This document shows, in pieces, positions 11,790 to 22,850 of a DNA stretch of 64,000 bases. The notes beneath the pieces are model-generated. The model was not told the DNA's origin. It ran no database searches and saw nothing but the letters and a program-made list of their open reading frames with translations. The DNA comes from Opisthorchis felineus. Its lineage: Eukaryota > Platyhelminthes > Trematoda > Opisthorchiida > Opisthorchiidae. Both the position numbers and the translations under genes were made by a program. Where the stretch lies: assembly GCA_004794785.1 (NCBI GenBank), contig SJOL01006576.1, forward strand, positions 69,360 to 133,359, in the 5' to 3' direction. The number at the start of each line of letters is the position of its first letter. Position 1 is the stretch's first letter.

Positions 11790-12918
11790 GACGAGGCGAA
11801 AAATCTCGAAGCTGTCTTTGACTCCGTTGATCATCAGGAACTGTGGCAGTGTCTGGCGACGAGGAGTGTTCCTTCTAAATTATTGTCTCTTATGAAAGCC
11901 TTATGTCTCCTCTGTTTGAAGTGTACCTGTCTACTGTAGATTCTCTTCTGAGTTCACCGCATTCAGTGGTGTCAGGCAAGGGTGTCCTCTGTCGCCATTT
12001 CTGTTCGCTACCCTAATCTTCTTTACCTACCTGTGACACCTCGGGGAATGCAATACTCTCGAGGTGTTCGCTTACTTACGTTGGGTACACCGATGATATT
12101 GTTATTCTCGGATCAGATCCTTTAGAAGTGCGAACTATTCTAAATAGCCTAAATAATTCTGCTGCACAGTTTGGTGTACTCCTCGGACATGCAAAGAGTA
12201 AAGTGTTGCTGAAAGACGGTGTGATCAAACCCAAACCTCATGCTGGTGAACTGATCGTTAATGTGAACAGCTGAATAACTCCGGGCGGTCTGGAGAAAAA
12301 CGAAATCGCTTCCCCAATTGGGAAGACCCGAGCAGCGTTTGCTAACTTCCGATGTTTCTAGCACCGACATGACATCATATTGACTGTCAAGGGTAAAGTT
12401 TACAATGCCGCGGTTCGATCTGTCCTACTTTATGGGTCAGGAACGTGGCCTTTGCGTATGTTTAACAATGGGTGCCGCCGGAGCATTGCATGAGTCTGGT
12501 GGGAACATCATATCAGCAACGCCGAAATGCGGCAGATGTTTTTTGGGAAAGATCATTGTCCCTCGATGGGTCTGCTGGTCACACTAAAGGTTACGCTGGT
12601 TAGGCCATGTGATTGGTGTGCCAGAGGACCGTTTGCCTCGTAGGGCCCTCTTCGCTCAGCCTTCTACCGGATGGAGACGACTCAGGCGGTCGTCGTCCAT
12701 GACCTGGCAGTGAAGAGTGAAGGACCTTACCAGTCAACTCAGTCGCGTTGGTAATTGCCGCCTTCTCGGATGGGCACCGCGGGGCAAGACACACCAATGG
12801 TTAGTGGCCCCACCAGAAATGGCTATGTCGCGCAACCAGTGGTGGTGTTGCATCGAGCTGTCGCCTTCACTGCGTAGCCCTCCATCCCTGGTACACCAGA
12901 CAGACAACTGTTTGGCGT
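11790..12918 (+). pseudogene. RTE-like LINE, RT palm to C-terminus (degenerate)
   Basis: Reading through several frameshifts and stops, the plus strand encodes the RTE order. FDSVDHQELWQCL carries the first catalytic Asp region (about 11815-11855). VRQGCPLSPFLF in a shifted frame is the RTE-type box (about 11965-12005). YTDDIVIL replaces YADD (about 12090). KTRAAFANFRCF is the thumb helix (about 12325-12360). VYNAAVRSVLLYGSGTWPLR follows (about 12395-12455), then GHVIGVPEDRLPRRALF (12605-12660) and LSRVGNCRLLGWAPRGKTHQW near the end (12730-12800), with a stop at 12918. RTE elements encode one endonuclease-RT protein; the endonuclease part is missing here. The C-terminal motifs differ from the 17 kb copy, so this may be a separate subfamily. 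Confidence 0.82.
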
Positions 12919-13849
12919 AAATGAACTGATTGGGCCATCGCCTCCAACGCATGGCTCTCATTCTTTTGTTATTCTTATCCTCGGTGGAAGAAGCTGTAAC
13001 ATCTGGAACCACTGCATTTCGTTGCACTGTTTGTGAGCTGCTTTCGTCAGTAGGACATGCGCAGAACATGTCCCATCCACTTTGATATGATAGGTTTGAT
13101 TTGCTGCCGTAATAATTCTGATTTCGAGTAGCCGCCTAAGCAACACTTCGTTGCGTACTCGCTGCAGTCAGGTAACTCCTGTTATATTACAGAGCCAGGT
13201 GATCAACACTCTAAAGACGCCTAAGGTCTTCGGATCGTAGCGATCAAGTCTCGCAACCATCAAGTAAGAATCTATAAGCAAGCCATTATTTATGGTTGCC
13301 ACTCTACCTCCCAGTTACTTCTGTTCGTAATAATATCTTTAACTAAATTTGCATAGTTGTACGGCAACACCGCTGTTACTGTGAGTGATGCTACCGATGC
13401 TGACATAGTCACCTAACGCTCGTGAGGAAAGCCTGACTCGGAATACGCCCTCAGGTTATGTGGACAGAAATGCGATATTTAGAATCGGACTTAACTGTAG
13501 CCACAACAGAAAAATATAACTGCAGATAACGAGACGGATTACTCTGCGCACCCGGACAGAAAATTGGCTGGGGGTAGATGTCGGCCCAATAGGGAAACTT
13601 ATTATTTTTATCCCGAAAATTCCTGTTTTGAATGAGAATAAGATTGAGTTGAGGAAGATGTTTTCGGCAAGTTCATTTCAAGTCTCACAGTTGCAAAGGT
13701 CAAGGCAGCAGCATTTAACACAGTTTAATGAGCACGGTGAACATGAAACAGGAATCTGAGTGAGACGATATTGGCTGCCTGTCAGTGGCTTATCAGTGTG
13801 GATAGTGATGCGGTTGTGTTCAGTATAGAGTGTAATTGTGGAGGGAGTG
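12919..13849. other. Unassigned DNA
   Basis: About 930 bp; I see short chance frames only. It may include decayed 3' ends of the flanking retroelements. Confidence 0.35.
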
Positions 13850-14865
13850 AGCTAGACTATGGTAATTCCAACACGCCAGCAAAGCGTTTTTGCCATCAAA
13901 GGATCGGGCCAAGATTTCGGATTGGGATAGCTTCGCAAACTTCGGCTGTGTGCCATGTCTGCTAGATCCTGCACTGCTGAGCCGGTTACCATCTTTCTAG
14001 CTCCAGAAGCTAACCAGAGTGGATTGTGTTCCTTCATTTTTTGGCCATTCGTGCACCTAATGTATTCCGCTGCACAGCAGCATGTGAATGAGTATACTAA
14101 CATATTTCGGGCTTGCACAGGTACTCTATGTTCGATCCTAAAATCAGACGATTGCTTGTGAATCAGGATCCAAGTATTGTGGTGGGGGAAACTCTGTTGA
14201 GGCTTATGTAGAACCTCCTGTTCAGTAGGTGGGCCGGTGCATCACCTTCAAATGGAAGGCTAACGTAAACAGGCTTTCTTTCGACTTTAGTGGTAACCAC
14301 ATTGGGTTCTTCTCTGTTCACATGTTTTCGAATAAAATTATCAGGAAACCCGTCGTCTCTCAGAATGTTGGTGGGAGTTAAGGTTTCCTGTTCCAACGCA
14401 TTGTCAGAGCATATTTTCCCGCCCTATCAGCAAGACTGTGGATCAAATTACGTTTCTGCTCGAATGGGACGAATCTGTTAAATTTGGTGTATTGTTCGGA
14501 CCATGTAGGATTTTAGCACACCGGTCTTCTCAGTGTACCACGGTGTCCGTCACGACCCGTGTCAGAAGTGGAAGGAATTATCGGCTTCTCCTTCCCAGTT
14601 GAATCGTACATATGTAGGGTCCATATTGAACTCCTGTTGAAGGAAGTCCATCTCGGTTTAATTGTTTAAAACTGCGAAAATATCGTCTGCTTATCGTCAG
14701 TAGTACTATGTCTTCTCTATGCTTGCTTTTAAGAAAGCATTTTCAAGTTTACCCATGAAAATGTCGGCTAGCATCGGGCCCAGTGATGAGCACATGGCGA
14801 CGCCATCAGTTTGATGGTGGTTCGTGTCACTGAATGTGCGACGATTGTTCAGTGGCATTACTTTA
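13850..14865 (-). pseudogene. Penelope-like element: RT plus GIY-YIG endonuclease (broken)
   Basis: On the minus strand the sequence first encodes the PLE RT box QTDGVAMCSSLGPML with ADIFMGKLE (about 14830-14740; canonical GSPLGP reads CSSLGP). The catalytic box follows as ADDIFAV, with the tyrosine codon before it now TAA (about 14672). Next comes a connector with LPFEGDAPAHLLNRR (about 14255-14215). At 14118-13852 lies a C-terminal segment like the GIY-YIG nuclease of Penelope elements: VYSFTCCC, then EYIRCTNGQ where YIGRT would be expected, then KEHNPLWLASG. PLEs are telomerase-related retroelements that use this nuclease for integration. Stops and frameshifts separate all parts, and key residues are lost. 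Confidence 0.8.
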
Positions 14866-14889
14866 TTATTATTATTGTTATTATTATTA

Positions 14890-14948
<59 letters not shown>

Positions 14949-14949
14949 G
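14862..14949. repeat. TTA trinucleotide microsatellite
   Basis: About 29 units of TTA with two TTG interruptions. It sits at the upstream edge of the recognisable Penelope RT. Long poly-leucine, poly-tyrosine or poly-asparagine frames across it are artefacts of the repeat. Confidence 0.97.
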
Positions 14950-16318
14950 CCCTCATGTTTGTGCCATCCCATGCGCAGTAATCCCCTTAGATGCCAACAT
15001 AGAAAAGACTCGATGGCTTCCGCTGAGCCATTCATCGTAGGCGGATGCAAACTGTTTTTGGAAAGTGACAACACTGGGACGTTTATGTTCACTATTGCTA
15101 ATAAGGGTGTCAGCTCATGATTTGGTATACATTTGATGGCTTCGGGTGCTTTGCCTTTGTATGCGGTATGTGGGTGACCAAAATTCATGCAAAAATCACT
15201 TTGGTCAACCCGTAGTATTGCATAGTGAAGTAGAGCAGGGTTATTGTGTGATTAGTTTTTCTAATTATGTTCACTGTTTCACGGTTTCGGCTCATTATCT
15301 TTAGTGATATGGGATCTTCACTGTGCAGCACAGGATAAAGCCAGCAAGACAATCCCATGTTCTGTGCTAAAGTAATGCAATCAGGTCTGGGTGCCTTCTG
15401 TATGTGAGGTCCTCAGTTTTATTTGCTCACTGTTCTAAGGCTCTGGACAGCCTGTCAGTGAAGTATTGTCTGAGTTTCAGTTGGTGGCTATAACCCAGTA
15501 GCTAAGTGTTAACACTTGATTCTCCTAGGTTGAATTGCGCTTATCGTCTTATTGTCTTCTCCAGGAGATCCTGCCTCAGAAGAGTTGAACAGTGTGGAAC
15601 TGGAGACGATTATCCCAGCGCTGATGAATGACCGGCTACGTGCCCAGGAGTGCCTCGAGCCTTGGGACAGTTAGTTGAATTCAGGCCATATCTTTGACCC
15701 ATGCTCTTTCAGAGTGGACTGTGTGCAGTCAGAAATATCGGCGGGTTTCAAGCATATTTTGCCATCGTGTTTTCTTCGAGGCTCTGAAGTGTAATAAAGA
15801 TCAGTGGGTTATACCATCTGTTAGTGCGAATTTCCCCTCTCCTGCCTCTTTCTAGTATTTCTGACCCGGAATTTTTCGAAGAAATGAAGCGGCTCTACCT
15901 AAGAATGCGGTCTGACTACAGGCGTACTGGAGTGGAGAAACGCGTTGTACGTACCGACACTTGACAAACCGATGGAAGCTGCAAAAACAGCCATTGAGTC
16001 AGTCGCTGAACTCCTGCACATTGTAGATAGATACATTTAAGGAAGCCTGGTAACTGGTGCTGGTTTTGCATGTGTTTTTTGTGAATACGGACGCTCTTCC
16101 TGTGAATACAAGCTGCTCTTACCCGATCCCCCTTTTTGCCCACCTTCGCTTGGGAGCGGTTGGTGTCGGGACGTTTTAAATGTGTTGAAAACATTTGTTT
16201 TGTGTGTTTTAAATTCTGCTCCTTCTTGACTACTTTTCAAGGACACGAACTTGCTAAATCAAACTTATTCAGTTTAGATCGATAGTGGAAAAGTTGGGGT
16301 TTGTAGAGGGTTCAGACA
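14950..16318. other. Unassigned DNA, possibly upstream Penelope sequence
   Basis: The minus strand is open from 15188 down to the microsatellite (about 75 codons before the repeat). This could be further Penelope RT sequence, but I do not see its motifs. Nothing recognised between 15200 and 16318. Confidence 0.3.
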
Positions 16319-16720
16319 ATCAGATACAAGTGCTCAGCGATGTTCGGTGAGCATTCATCCTTGTTTAATATCCGCTATCAGTGTATGAAATTAGTAAAAA
16401 AAGAGTCTGAAGACTACACCACCTATTCCGGTAGAGTCAGTCTTGGATGTGAGCAATTCAAATTATCTACCACGATGGAAGACCAGTTCAAGTGTCTAAT
16501 TTTCCTATGCGGCCTTCGGTCGCATTAAGTAGCTGATGTCAAAACGAGTCTGTTGAACAAGATTGAGCAATCTCCCGAAATAACGCTACAAGCCATTACG
16601 AGTGCCAGCGTCTCTTAAATCTCAAACACGACGCGGCCATGTTAGAGAGACCATTAAACAACTCTGCTTTCAGTAGCACCAAGATGATTTCGAGGCCACC
16701 CGCTCCTAAATGGAGGTGCT
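16319..16720 (+). pseudogene. LTR-retrotransposon gag fragment
   Basis: The open part (16340-16528) encodes FGEHSSLFNIRYQC, a block of gag-type character with TYSGRVSLGCEQFKL, and EDQFKCLIFLCGLRS ending at a TAA. Downstream, in the same general order, are LLNKIEQSPEITLQAI and a cysteine-containing stretch near 16700 (WRCS) where a zinc knuckle would be expected. This resembles gag of Gypsy-type elements of flatworms; the link to the CsRn1 group is recollection, not a search. Gag packages element RNA. No protease, RT, integrase or LTR was found next to it, so this is an isolated broken piece. Confidence 0.55.
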
Positions 16721-17084
16721 CCGTTACTTGGTAGCCAGTGATTAATGGTGATACAGAACGGCCACTCCACCAGGAGTGGGAGATACCAAGATGCCTCCCC
16801 GTTGGAGATGATCCTTCTGCAGGTTGACTAGTTTCGGGTGTTTTAAATTCATTCCTAGAGTGCGATTAATCACTTCGTTTATTTTGTAGCCAATGTGTCA
16901 GGTATTCGATGCTCTTGCGAACCGGCAACTGAAAAATAGTTGTAAACGCGTGTAGTGCTTATCGATCTCGGTCATTTGGATCACTGTCAGTAACAAGTTT
17001 CTGTGGTCTCGCCGAATTCAAGCAAGAACAAGCAAGCGATATGACTTTTGGAGAAGGCGAATAAGTTTATAATAACGAAAACAA
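16721..17084. other. Unassigned spacer
   Basis: About 360 bp between the gag fragment and the RTE 3' end. Nothing recognised. Confidence 0.4.
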
Positions 17085-17259
17085 CGGTAATCATCATCAT
17101 CGACAACATGACATCAGTGTTCAACACCGATGCTTTGGTGCCGTACAGTCATGATTTATTTGAAAGCCTTGTTTTGAAAAAAAAGAATAAAATTGAACGA
17201 GGAAGGGACTTGATGCTAGCCTGTCACAATCATTCCGAAATGCCTTCACCTTCAGACAC

Positions 17260-18209
17260 TCATTCAGGTAATCTGGATAGAAACTGGCAACAAGAACGCG
17301 ATTGACATTTATTAGCAACGATATCTAGCAGGGGCTCCAACCAGGCGGAGTGGAGGTCGCGCGGCCCCCATCCAGGAAGACGAGTATTACCGACAACGCC
17401 CAAACGTTCCGTAGTCTCTTTCACACACCTCTGCCAGGTCAAGGGTTGATCACTTATCTGCTTCCGCCACTCTGAATTGACCACATAAAACAGCACTCTT
17501 TTCCGCAAACGATGGTTCGGCATTCGCAATACATGGCCTAAGCAACACAGCTTCTGGTGCTGGACACATTCCTCGATGGAAGTCCTCGTTGCACAACTGA
17601 AAACTCGCCTTCCAATTGCCTCGTTGTGGATTCGCCGACACCAACCCACACGAGCTATGGTTCTGGGACGACGGTTGTCTAAGACGTGATAAAATTAATA
17701 CATAACTCGTTCAGCTGTAACACCCTTTCGGTACCCGGCTGCCATTCCACCCGAAGGAAGCATGAGGTCTGGGATATTGTCAATTTGCCCAAGCATGGAC
17801 AGGAGAAGTCGAGATGCAGAGGCCGGGTTTAAACCACGGACCTTCCGAAGATCTGAAGACGTCTCAGTCTGGCTGCTCGAACAGGCCACGTCTCACAGTC
17901 ATACATCAAAACAGCCCACACTGTAGCTTGATACACATGTCCCAGGGATATACCGCTTTGACGCCATAGGTGTCTCATATTAGCAAACGCGACCCGAGCC
18001 TTGCAGATTCGTGAATTGACCTCGTCTGTCACTCTACATTCAGAACCAATACAACTTCCCAGATACGTAAGACGCTCCACAACTTCCAGTGCCTCACCCT
18101 GGATTGTAAGTGGCGTGCTCAGTGATTGCATGTCCAGCAGCATGACCTTACACTTTGTGGGTGCAAAGTGCATACCAAAGGACGAAATGACTTTGGTCAG
18201 TTCACCCAA
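17260..18209 (-). pseudogene. RTE-like RT thumb and C-terminal domain, split by a SINE
   Basis: 18209-17862 encodes FGMHFAPTKCKVMLLDMQ, then RLTYLGSCIGSECRVTDEV, ICKARVAFANMRHLWRQSG and MYDCETWPVRAARLRRL. The SINE then intervenes, after which homology resumes at about 17680 with LDNRRPRTIARVGWCRR and runs through IEECVQHQKLCCLGHVLRMP, RLPGWGPRDLHSAWLEPLLD and a CQFLSRLPE terminus. These motifs are typical of the region after the RT catalytic core in RTE-like flatworm elements. YADD itself is missing by deletion. Confidence 0.87.
17688..17855 (-). mobile_element. tRNA-derived SINE fragment inside RTE
   Basis: On the minus strand it starts near GATCTTCGGAAGGTCCGTGG, keeps the B-box-like GGTCCGTGGTTTAAACCC, and includes the body CTTGGGCAAATTGACAATATCC and CTTCCTTCGGGTGGAATGGC. 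It ends in an AT-rich tail (TATTAATTTTAT). The A box is missing, consistent with 5' truncation. It lies between codons of the RTE segments RRLQ and DNRRPRTI, and AAGACGT occurs on both sides (17681-17687 and 17856-17862), a likely 7-bp target-site duplication. Similar bodies occur at 25.8 kb and 41.1 kb. Confidence 0.8.
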
Positions 18210-18428
18210 AACACGTGAGTTTTAATAGGTCTCAGTTCATTGTGTTTGCTACATCACCAAAGAAACAGGTGCCGATCTCCTGGGTCTGGATTGTATTGGT
18301 GAAATTCAGCTCTTGGAGCAACCTCTGAATGCCGTCTGTAACGAAACAAGTGCTGATAGCTGCGATGCGTTCCGGTCGAGGCGTTCTTCTTTATTCATGA
18401 TGGTCGCTTCATTCTGATCCTTGCTGGT

Positions 18429-18665
18429 TTAGCTCACAGGTGGTTTCCGGAGACCGGTCGCACGGATCAACTGAAATAATCTTCGAGCGTTCTCGGCTTT
18501 CTGGGCCTCTTTCATTCCCTTAGCTTTCCGTGTCCACCAGACTTGACGGTCGGTTCGCATGCTCTCTTTCACTTGACGTCTGATAATTCGTCGCGTCAAG
18601 TTATGTTCGGGACCAGCTAAGATATTTCTCCGCGATTTAAGCAGTGCCACTGTTCGGTCTGACAT
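18429..18665 (-). pseudogene. RTE-like linker between endonuclease and RT
   Basis: A 78-codon basic stretch (RRNILAGPEHNLTRRIIRRQ, then DRQVWWTRKAKGMKEAQKA and ARRLFQLIRATG) corresponds to the region between endonuclease and RT in RTE-like proteins. It directly precedes the large deletion. No independent function is expected. Confidence 0.75.
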
Positions 18666-19722
18666 CCAGTGCTTGGGTGCGCCTGGTAGTGCCGTGCCAC
18701 AGGCAAACTCCCAGCACTGTACGAAGAGGTGGTGATCTCGTTCCAGTATGAACTCACATCTGATGGTGGAGCATTTGGAAGAGACTCCAAAGGACGATTG
18801 TGGTGGATTCCTTTGACACCGCGATCTGCCACCTTACGCACCTTAGACGACCCTGAGAAACTAAGGGAGAAGTGACTCCGAACGAGTGCATGGTTAGAAT
18901 CCACAAATGTGTTCCAAAGCGACCGGCAGTCAGTTATTGATCCGCGCTATCGGTAGCTGATGACAATGTGATCAATTGGAGTTGGTAGTCGACAGGCCGT
19001 TGGAGGACACCGTGTAGCCAGACGACTTTGGCTATTTCGGAAGTTAGTACCGTATAAAACAGCCTGCGATCAGCACACAGCTGAAACCGTCGTTCGCCAT
19101 TGTCCCTACGTACCGAGTCCTGTGCGTGTCGACCACCTAATTGAGCCTCAGATGTGCCAGGTATGCCCACTTGTGTATTCATATTAACGGCAACCACAAC
19201 GATATCCAAGCTTTTAGCTCGCCGCAGCAGGGCATTCAGGGCGTCATCAAACTTCTCTTTGATGATATCAGAGGTACATTCAGTTGGGGCGTCAGCAGAT
19301 ACGACAAGCTGACAGCGATCTGCTTCCCATTTGTGTGGCTCCTTCACAAACCTTGCCAGACGACCACAGAGGCGACTATCAAGCGAGGATCTTTCCGCCC
19401 GGTGACTTCGGACGATCCCAACCCCTGTAAATCGTGCCGAACTCCCCTCTGGACCGCCAAAGATGAGCAGCCGGAAGCGAGTGGAGAGTGATTGGGCGGT
19501 TAGCTCAACCACTGTGCTTGCATCTTGAATTCTTGTTTCTGAGACACAGCACACATCAATGCCAAGCGAGTCCAGTGTGAGAGCAAGAGCAGCTTGTTGT
19601 CCTGCATGCCTCAGAGTGCGGATATTGAACAGAGCCAGATAGACTGGGCATTGAGACTTGAAGATTGATTTCGGGATGTTTGAGGATATCAGCGTCGGAT
19701 GGCGCGCAGGTGTTGTTTGCAA
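18617..19722 (-). pseudogene. RTE-like AP endonuclease and linker
   Basis: The first long frame (19722-18934, 262 codons) encodes an exonuclease-III-type nuclease that would nick target DNA for reverse transcription. Visible motifs: FNIRTLRHAGQ near residue 33; DVCCVSETRIQD with the catalytic Glu around residue 61; VVAVNMNTQVG where GDMNAQVG is expected, so the Asp of GDxN is lost; and RRDNGERRFQLCADRRLF. It ends with a stop after a decayed segment where WTQIDH is expected. Homology resumes in another frame at 18904 with DSNHALVRSHFSL, the normally SDHxLV region (D..H retained as DSNHALV). The start is uncertain: the frame opens with a TTG and no convincing ATG. Confidence 0.85.
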
Positions 19723-19740
19723 AACCGTTGCAGGACGAAC

Positions 19741-21520
19741 GGAATCATCAGTCCTAATTTCTGGGCCTATATGAATATAGTTATTAATGGGATGGAGAGA
19801 GGGGAAAGAAAAATTATGTGAAATAGGAAGTTTTCGCTTACCCGCCCAGCTGTATGCAGCAAGTCAGGTAACCCTGCTGATGACACTGCCTGACGGCCAT
19901 GTGGTATAAGTTTGTTTGTGTGTGAAATTCATGGTTGTTCATGGGGTGGGATACCGCCAGGGCTCCCACACCTAGACAGGAGGAGGATTAGGGTCCTCAG
20001 CCAAGGTCTGTGGCTGGAAAGCCTGACAGCAAGGCTGCGGAAATGCAAGTGCATTTCAATTTTTACGGAACAAGTCGCCACACATTTTCCAACCTTCAAC
20101 ATGGAGGTCCAGGAGACTGTTTGTTAGACCTCTAACCATTGATCAACCTGGTATGACAGACTGTGTTGCATGGACACCCCGCAGTAAAACTCAATGGGTT
20201 GCGGAGGTACACAAACCGTCACACCACGGTAAGGTACAGTCTCTTCGTGACGGACAACGGTAATTATCAGGGGTTGATAAATATCCACGTATCATGCGTT
20301 GCCTGATTCTAGTTTTCAGCGTCACTGCCTTTAACCCGTAATGCATCCTTATTATATTCCGAGGACAGGTATTGTAAGCGTTGGTCTACCAAAGTTATGA
20401 TGCTGGATAGCATATGAGAAGTATTCAGTTGTAGAATTTGAGGAATCCGCATTTCGCTCTTGTTTGACCGGTCTTTCTGTCCTGGTGAAGATTTCGCTTA
20501 GTGTATCAGAGAAGCTAAGCACCGGACTCGAATTTCGCTCTTACTAGGGCCCGTCAACAGTTCCGGGCTTTGAACCCTGGAATCCGCCTTGTGAGGCGAG
20601 CGTATTATCAATACAAATCCCGCGTTGAAGCACAGCTACTCAAAGCTGTTCAGCAGGTTCGTAGCGCTACCTGACTGGGAAGTTCTGGCGGGTCGGTCAA
20701 TCGATTGACACAAGCAAGACGGCTACTTGGTCGTTGTTGGAGGGGTTAGGTAAGCCAATCACGTCGCTCAAATCTGAGTGTGTCCAATTGTTCGGCCGTG
20801 GTAATTAACTTACGTCCATCGTGCACCGGTACGGTGGTGGCTGCATGATTCCGCATGTCAGGCGTCCGAGGTTCAAGTTTCGACACTACCAAGGGCAAGA
20901 ACTGCTGATGAGCTCAAGTAACGGCGCTTAACGTGACGATCGACCTGAAATTGTCCATAGTTTTGAAGGTTTTGATTCCTCTAGGGCAAAGCGCAATGGG
21001 ACTTCACTGCCATGTGTCTCGTTAAGCAATTACGGTGGTGGTGCACCGTTGAAAAGGTGTATTCTCTCCAGAATGGAACACCGTGATGTATAGACAAGAA
21101 ACGTCTTTTTATCGGGCGGCATATTTTTGCAGAGGGAAATGTGCGGATATTTCTGAATGGCAGACGAGCTTGTCCGGTCCTGAGTTCTTTACTGAAATAA
21201 AATACAGCGCCTTTTACATGCACATACCAATTTATAGCACTCTTTGCTTAGTTCCTCTACTCACAACCAATGGTCTCTTCGAACGAAGACTACTCATAGT
21301 GGCTCTAATTGGGGGTGACGTCTCTTAAGAGGAACAGTTGGATATGTTCTTAAGATCATGGTTCAACTTCACTCAACAAAGCAATGGGTCATGGAATGGA
21401 CTACTGTACTTTCCATCGCAGTTCCATATAAAAACCTAGCAAAATAAGTTTGTTAGATAGTAAAAGTGGATTTGGTTGGTCCCCGCATGTGAGCATGTAG
21501 CACGGGGGGGGGGGCTAAGA
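19741..21520. other. Possible RTE 5' UTR and unassigned DNA
   Basis: 19741-20250 may be the 5' leader of the minus-strand RTE copy. The rest, to the assembly gap, shows no recognised gene. A run of 11 G (21504-21514) lies just before the gap and may have stopped the assembly. Confidence 0.35.
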
Positions 21521-21613
21521 NNNNNNNNNNNNNNNNNNNNNNNNNNNNNNNNNNNNNNNNNNNNNNNNNNNNNNNNNNNNNNNNNNNNNNNNNNNNNNNN
21601 NNNNNNNNNNNNN
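21521..21613. other. Assembly gap (93 N)
   Basis: Ninety-three undetermined bases. Any open frame crossing them is meaningless. Confidence 0.99.
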
Positions 21614-21659
21614 TACCTAAAGCTATCAACTTATCATAGTAGTCAGGCCGCTGTGCTGT

Positions 21660-22850
21660 AGTGATCCTACGGGCTATACTTGCTGGAACTCAAAAGGCAT
21701 CTACTTTGCACATTAGGAGTGAGGCAGTAGTGCCTTACTCTCTGCGCCCTCGGGCCAGGACAGCCTCCTTCAGCCAAGTTTGTCAGACTTTTGAGTCGTT
21801 GGCTCCGGGAAGGGTTCCTCAAGAAAACCCTAGCAGCTGCTTTCTTGCGGCTCATACTTTCGAGTCAGAGGCTAGGGTAAGGGTCCCCAGGCAAACTCTA
21901 CCTTCTGCTGCCTCGTGGGTCAGAATTTTGAGTTAAACGCTCAATCGAACCGCCTTCGGCTTGGGCAACCGAGTGTTATCATTCGCCGTTGAAGCTCTTT
22001 GTTCACTGATCACTCCAAACGTCCCTCACCCAAGTCCTTCTGACTGATTTAGCTGTCAATCACCTAACCGTTGCTCCGTGTCTAAGCTTTCGCCCAGTAA
22101 AATAAATAAAAATAAACCCTTATTGAATTCGAGGGATCTGTTCCACATTGCCGCTCTCAACGTGCCTACTCTGTGTGTAGTTGGACGACAGGTAGGCATC
22201 CCTTTCTCTTTCGATCGATGTATGTTGTGTCTGTGAACTACTCATACAAGACCTCATCTCGCTCATCTACCTGAAACTGCCCGGAGCAAACCCAGATTTC
22301 TCACACTTTACTCTTTGGATGCCTGGTGGTCCTGATGCAAGGGCTCGTGGAATCTACGGTGTGGGAATTGTGCTTCGTCTCAGGGCTCAATGCGTACTAC
22401 TGGACTGGATTCCAGCAAACAGTCGTCTTTGCGCTGTTAGCTTGACTGGTTCAGCTAGGATCAATGCCATTCGACGTGGTAAACGGTGGTTGTTTGTTTT
22501 GCCAGCATAGGTCCGACAGACGGCAACCCTGAGGCTGAGAAAGACATCTGTCGTGATTTGTCACGACTCCTTCGGTTAGCGAGACGCGCAAATATAATGA
22601 TTCTGGCAGGTGATATGAATGCTCAGTTTGGCCGACTAAGTCCTTAGAAATCCCGTCTTGGTGACCGATTCTTGGTTGTCGCTCACCACACAGTTAATGG
22701 GAAACAGTTTCTTCGCTTATGTGGTGCATATCATTTGTTTATAGCCAGCGTTAACTTTCAGCACAAGCGCTCTTATGATGTTATCGCAACCGTAACCTCC
22801 ACCCAGCGAACCATACGGTGGGTGATGGTAATGGATGGTAGCTTTCGCAA
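21660..22850 (+). pseudogene. RTE-like LINE 5' region: N-terminal repeats and AP endonuclease (broken)
   Basis: The first frame (21661-21936) contains a tandem peptide motif, TFESLAPGRVPQENPSS followed by TFESEARVRVPRQTLPS, in a serine- and arginine-rich context. It then stops. From about 22140, in shifting frames, comes the nuclease: FHIAALNVPTLC (the xxLNVRTLC start), ARGIYGVGIVL, LLDWIPANSRLCAVSL (22385-22445), and ILAGDMNAQFGRLSP with the GDMNAQxG motif intact (22600-22645), then a TAG where a Glu codon is likely. NGKQFLRLCGAYHLFIASVNF follows (22697-22760). The nuclease would nick DNA for RTE retrotransposition. Multiple stops and frameshifts; inactive. Confidence 0.82.
21785..21945 (+). 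repeat. About 69-bp tandem coding repeat
   Basis: Two imperfect units and the start of a third, each beginning with ACTTTTGAGTC or similar and encoding TFESxAxxRVPQxxPSS. They lie in the N-terminal region of the RTE protein. Confidence 0.65.

Larger units (their letters stand above)
17085..19740 (-). mobile_element. RTE-like LINE copy with internal deletion of the RT core
   Basis: A minus-strand element carrying the 5' endonuclease region, a linker, the RT thumb and the C-terminus, followed by a 3' tail at about 17135-17085 with GTGTTGAACACTGATGTCATG and a short GAT run. Between the linker (ending about 18429) and the thumb (starting about 18209) only some 220 bp remain. The RT fingers, palm and YADD box, about 1 kb in related elements, should lie there. 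The copy is therefore deleted as well as frameshifted. A SINE fragment interrupts the C-terminal region at 17688-17855. The sequence upstream of 19740 to about 20250 may be its 5' UTR. Confidence 0.88.

Noticed and set aside
14706..15188. 160-codon frame with about 28 asparagines, and poly-Leu and poly-Tyr frames on the other strand
   Set aside because: All are translations of the TTA array. Only the part after the repeat on the minus strand (Penelope RT) is meaningful.
21476..21661. Open frame across the N run
   Set aside because: It exists only because undetermined bases cannot be stops.
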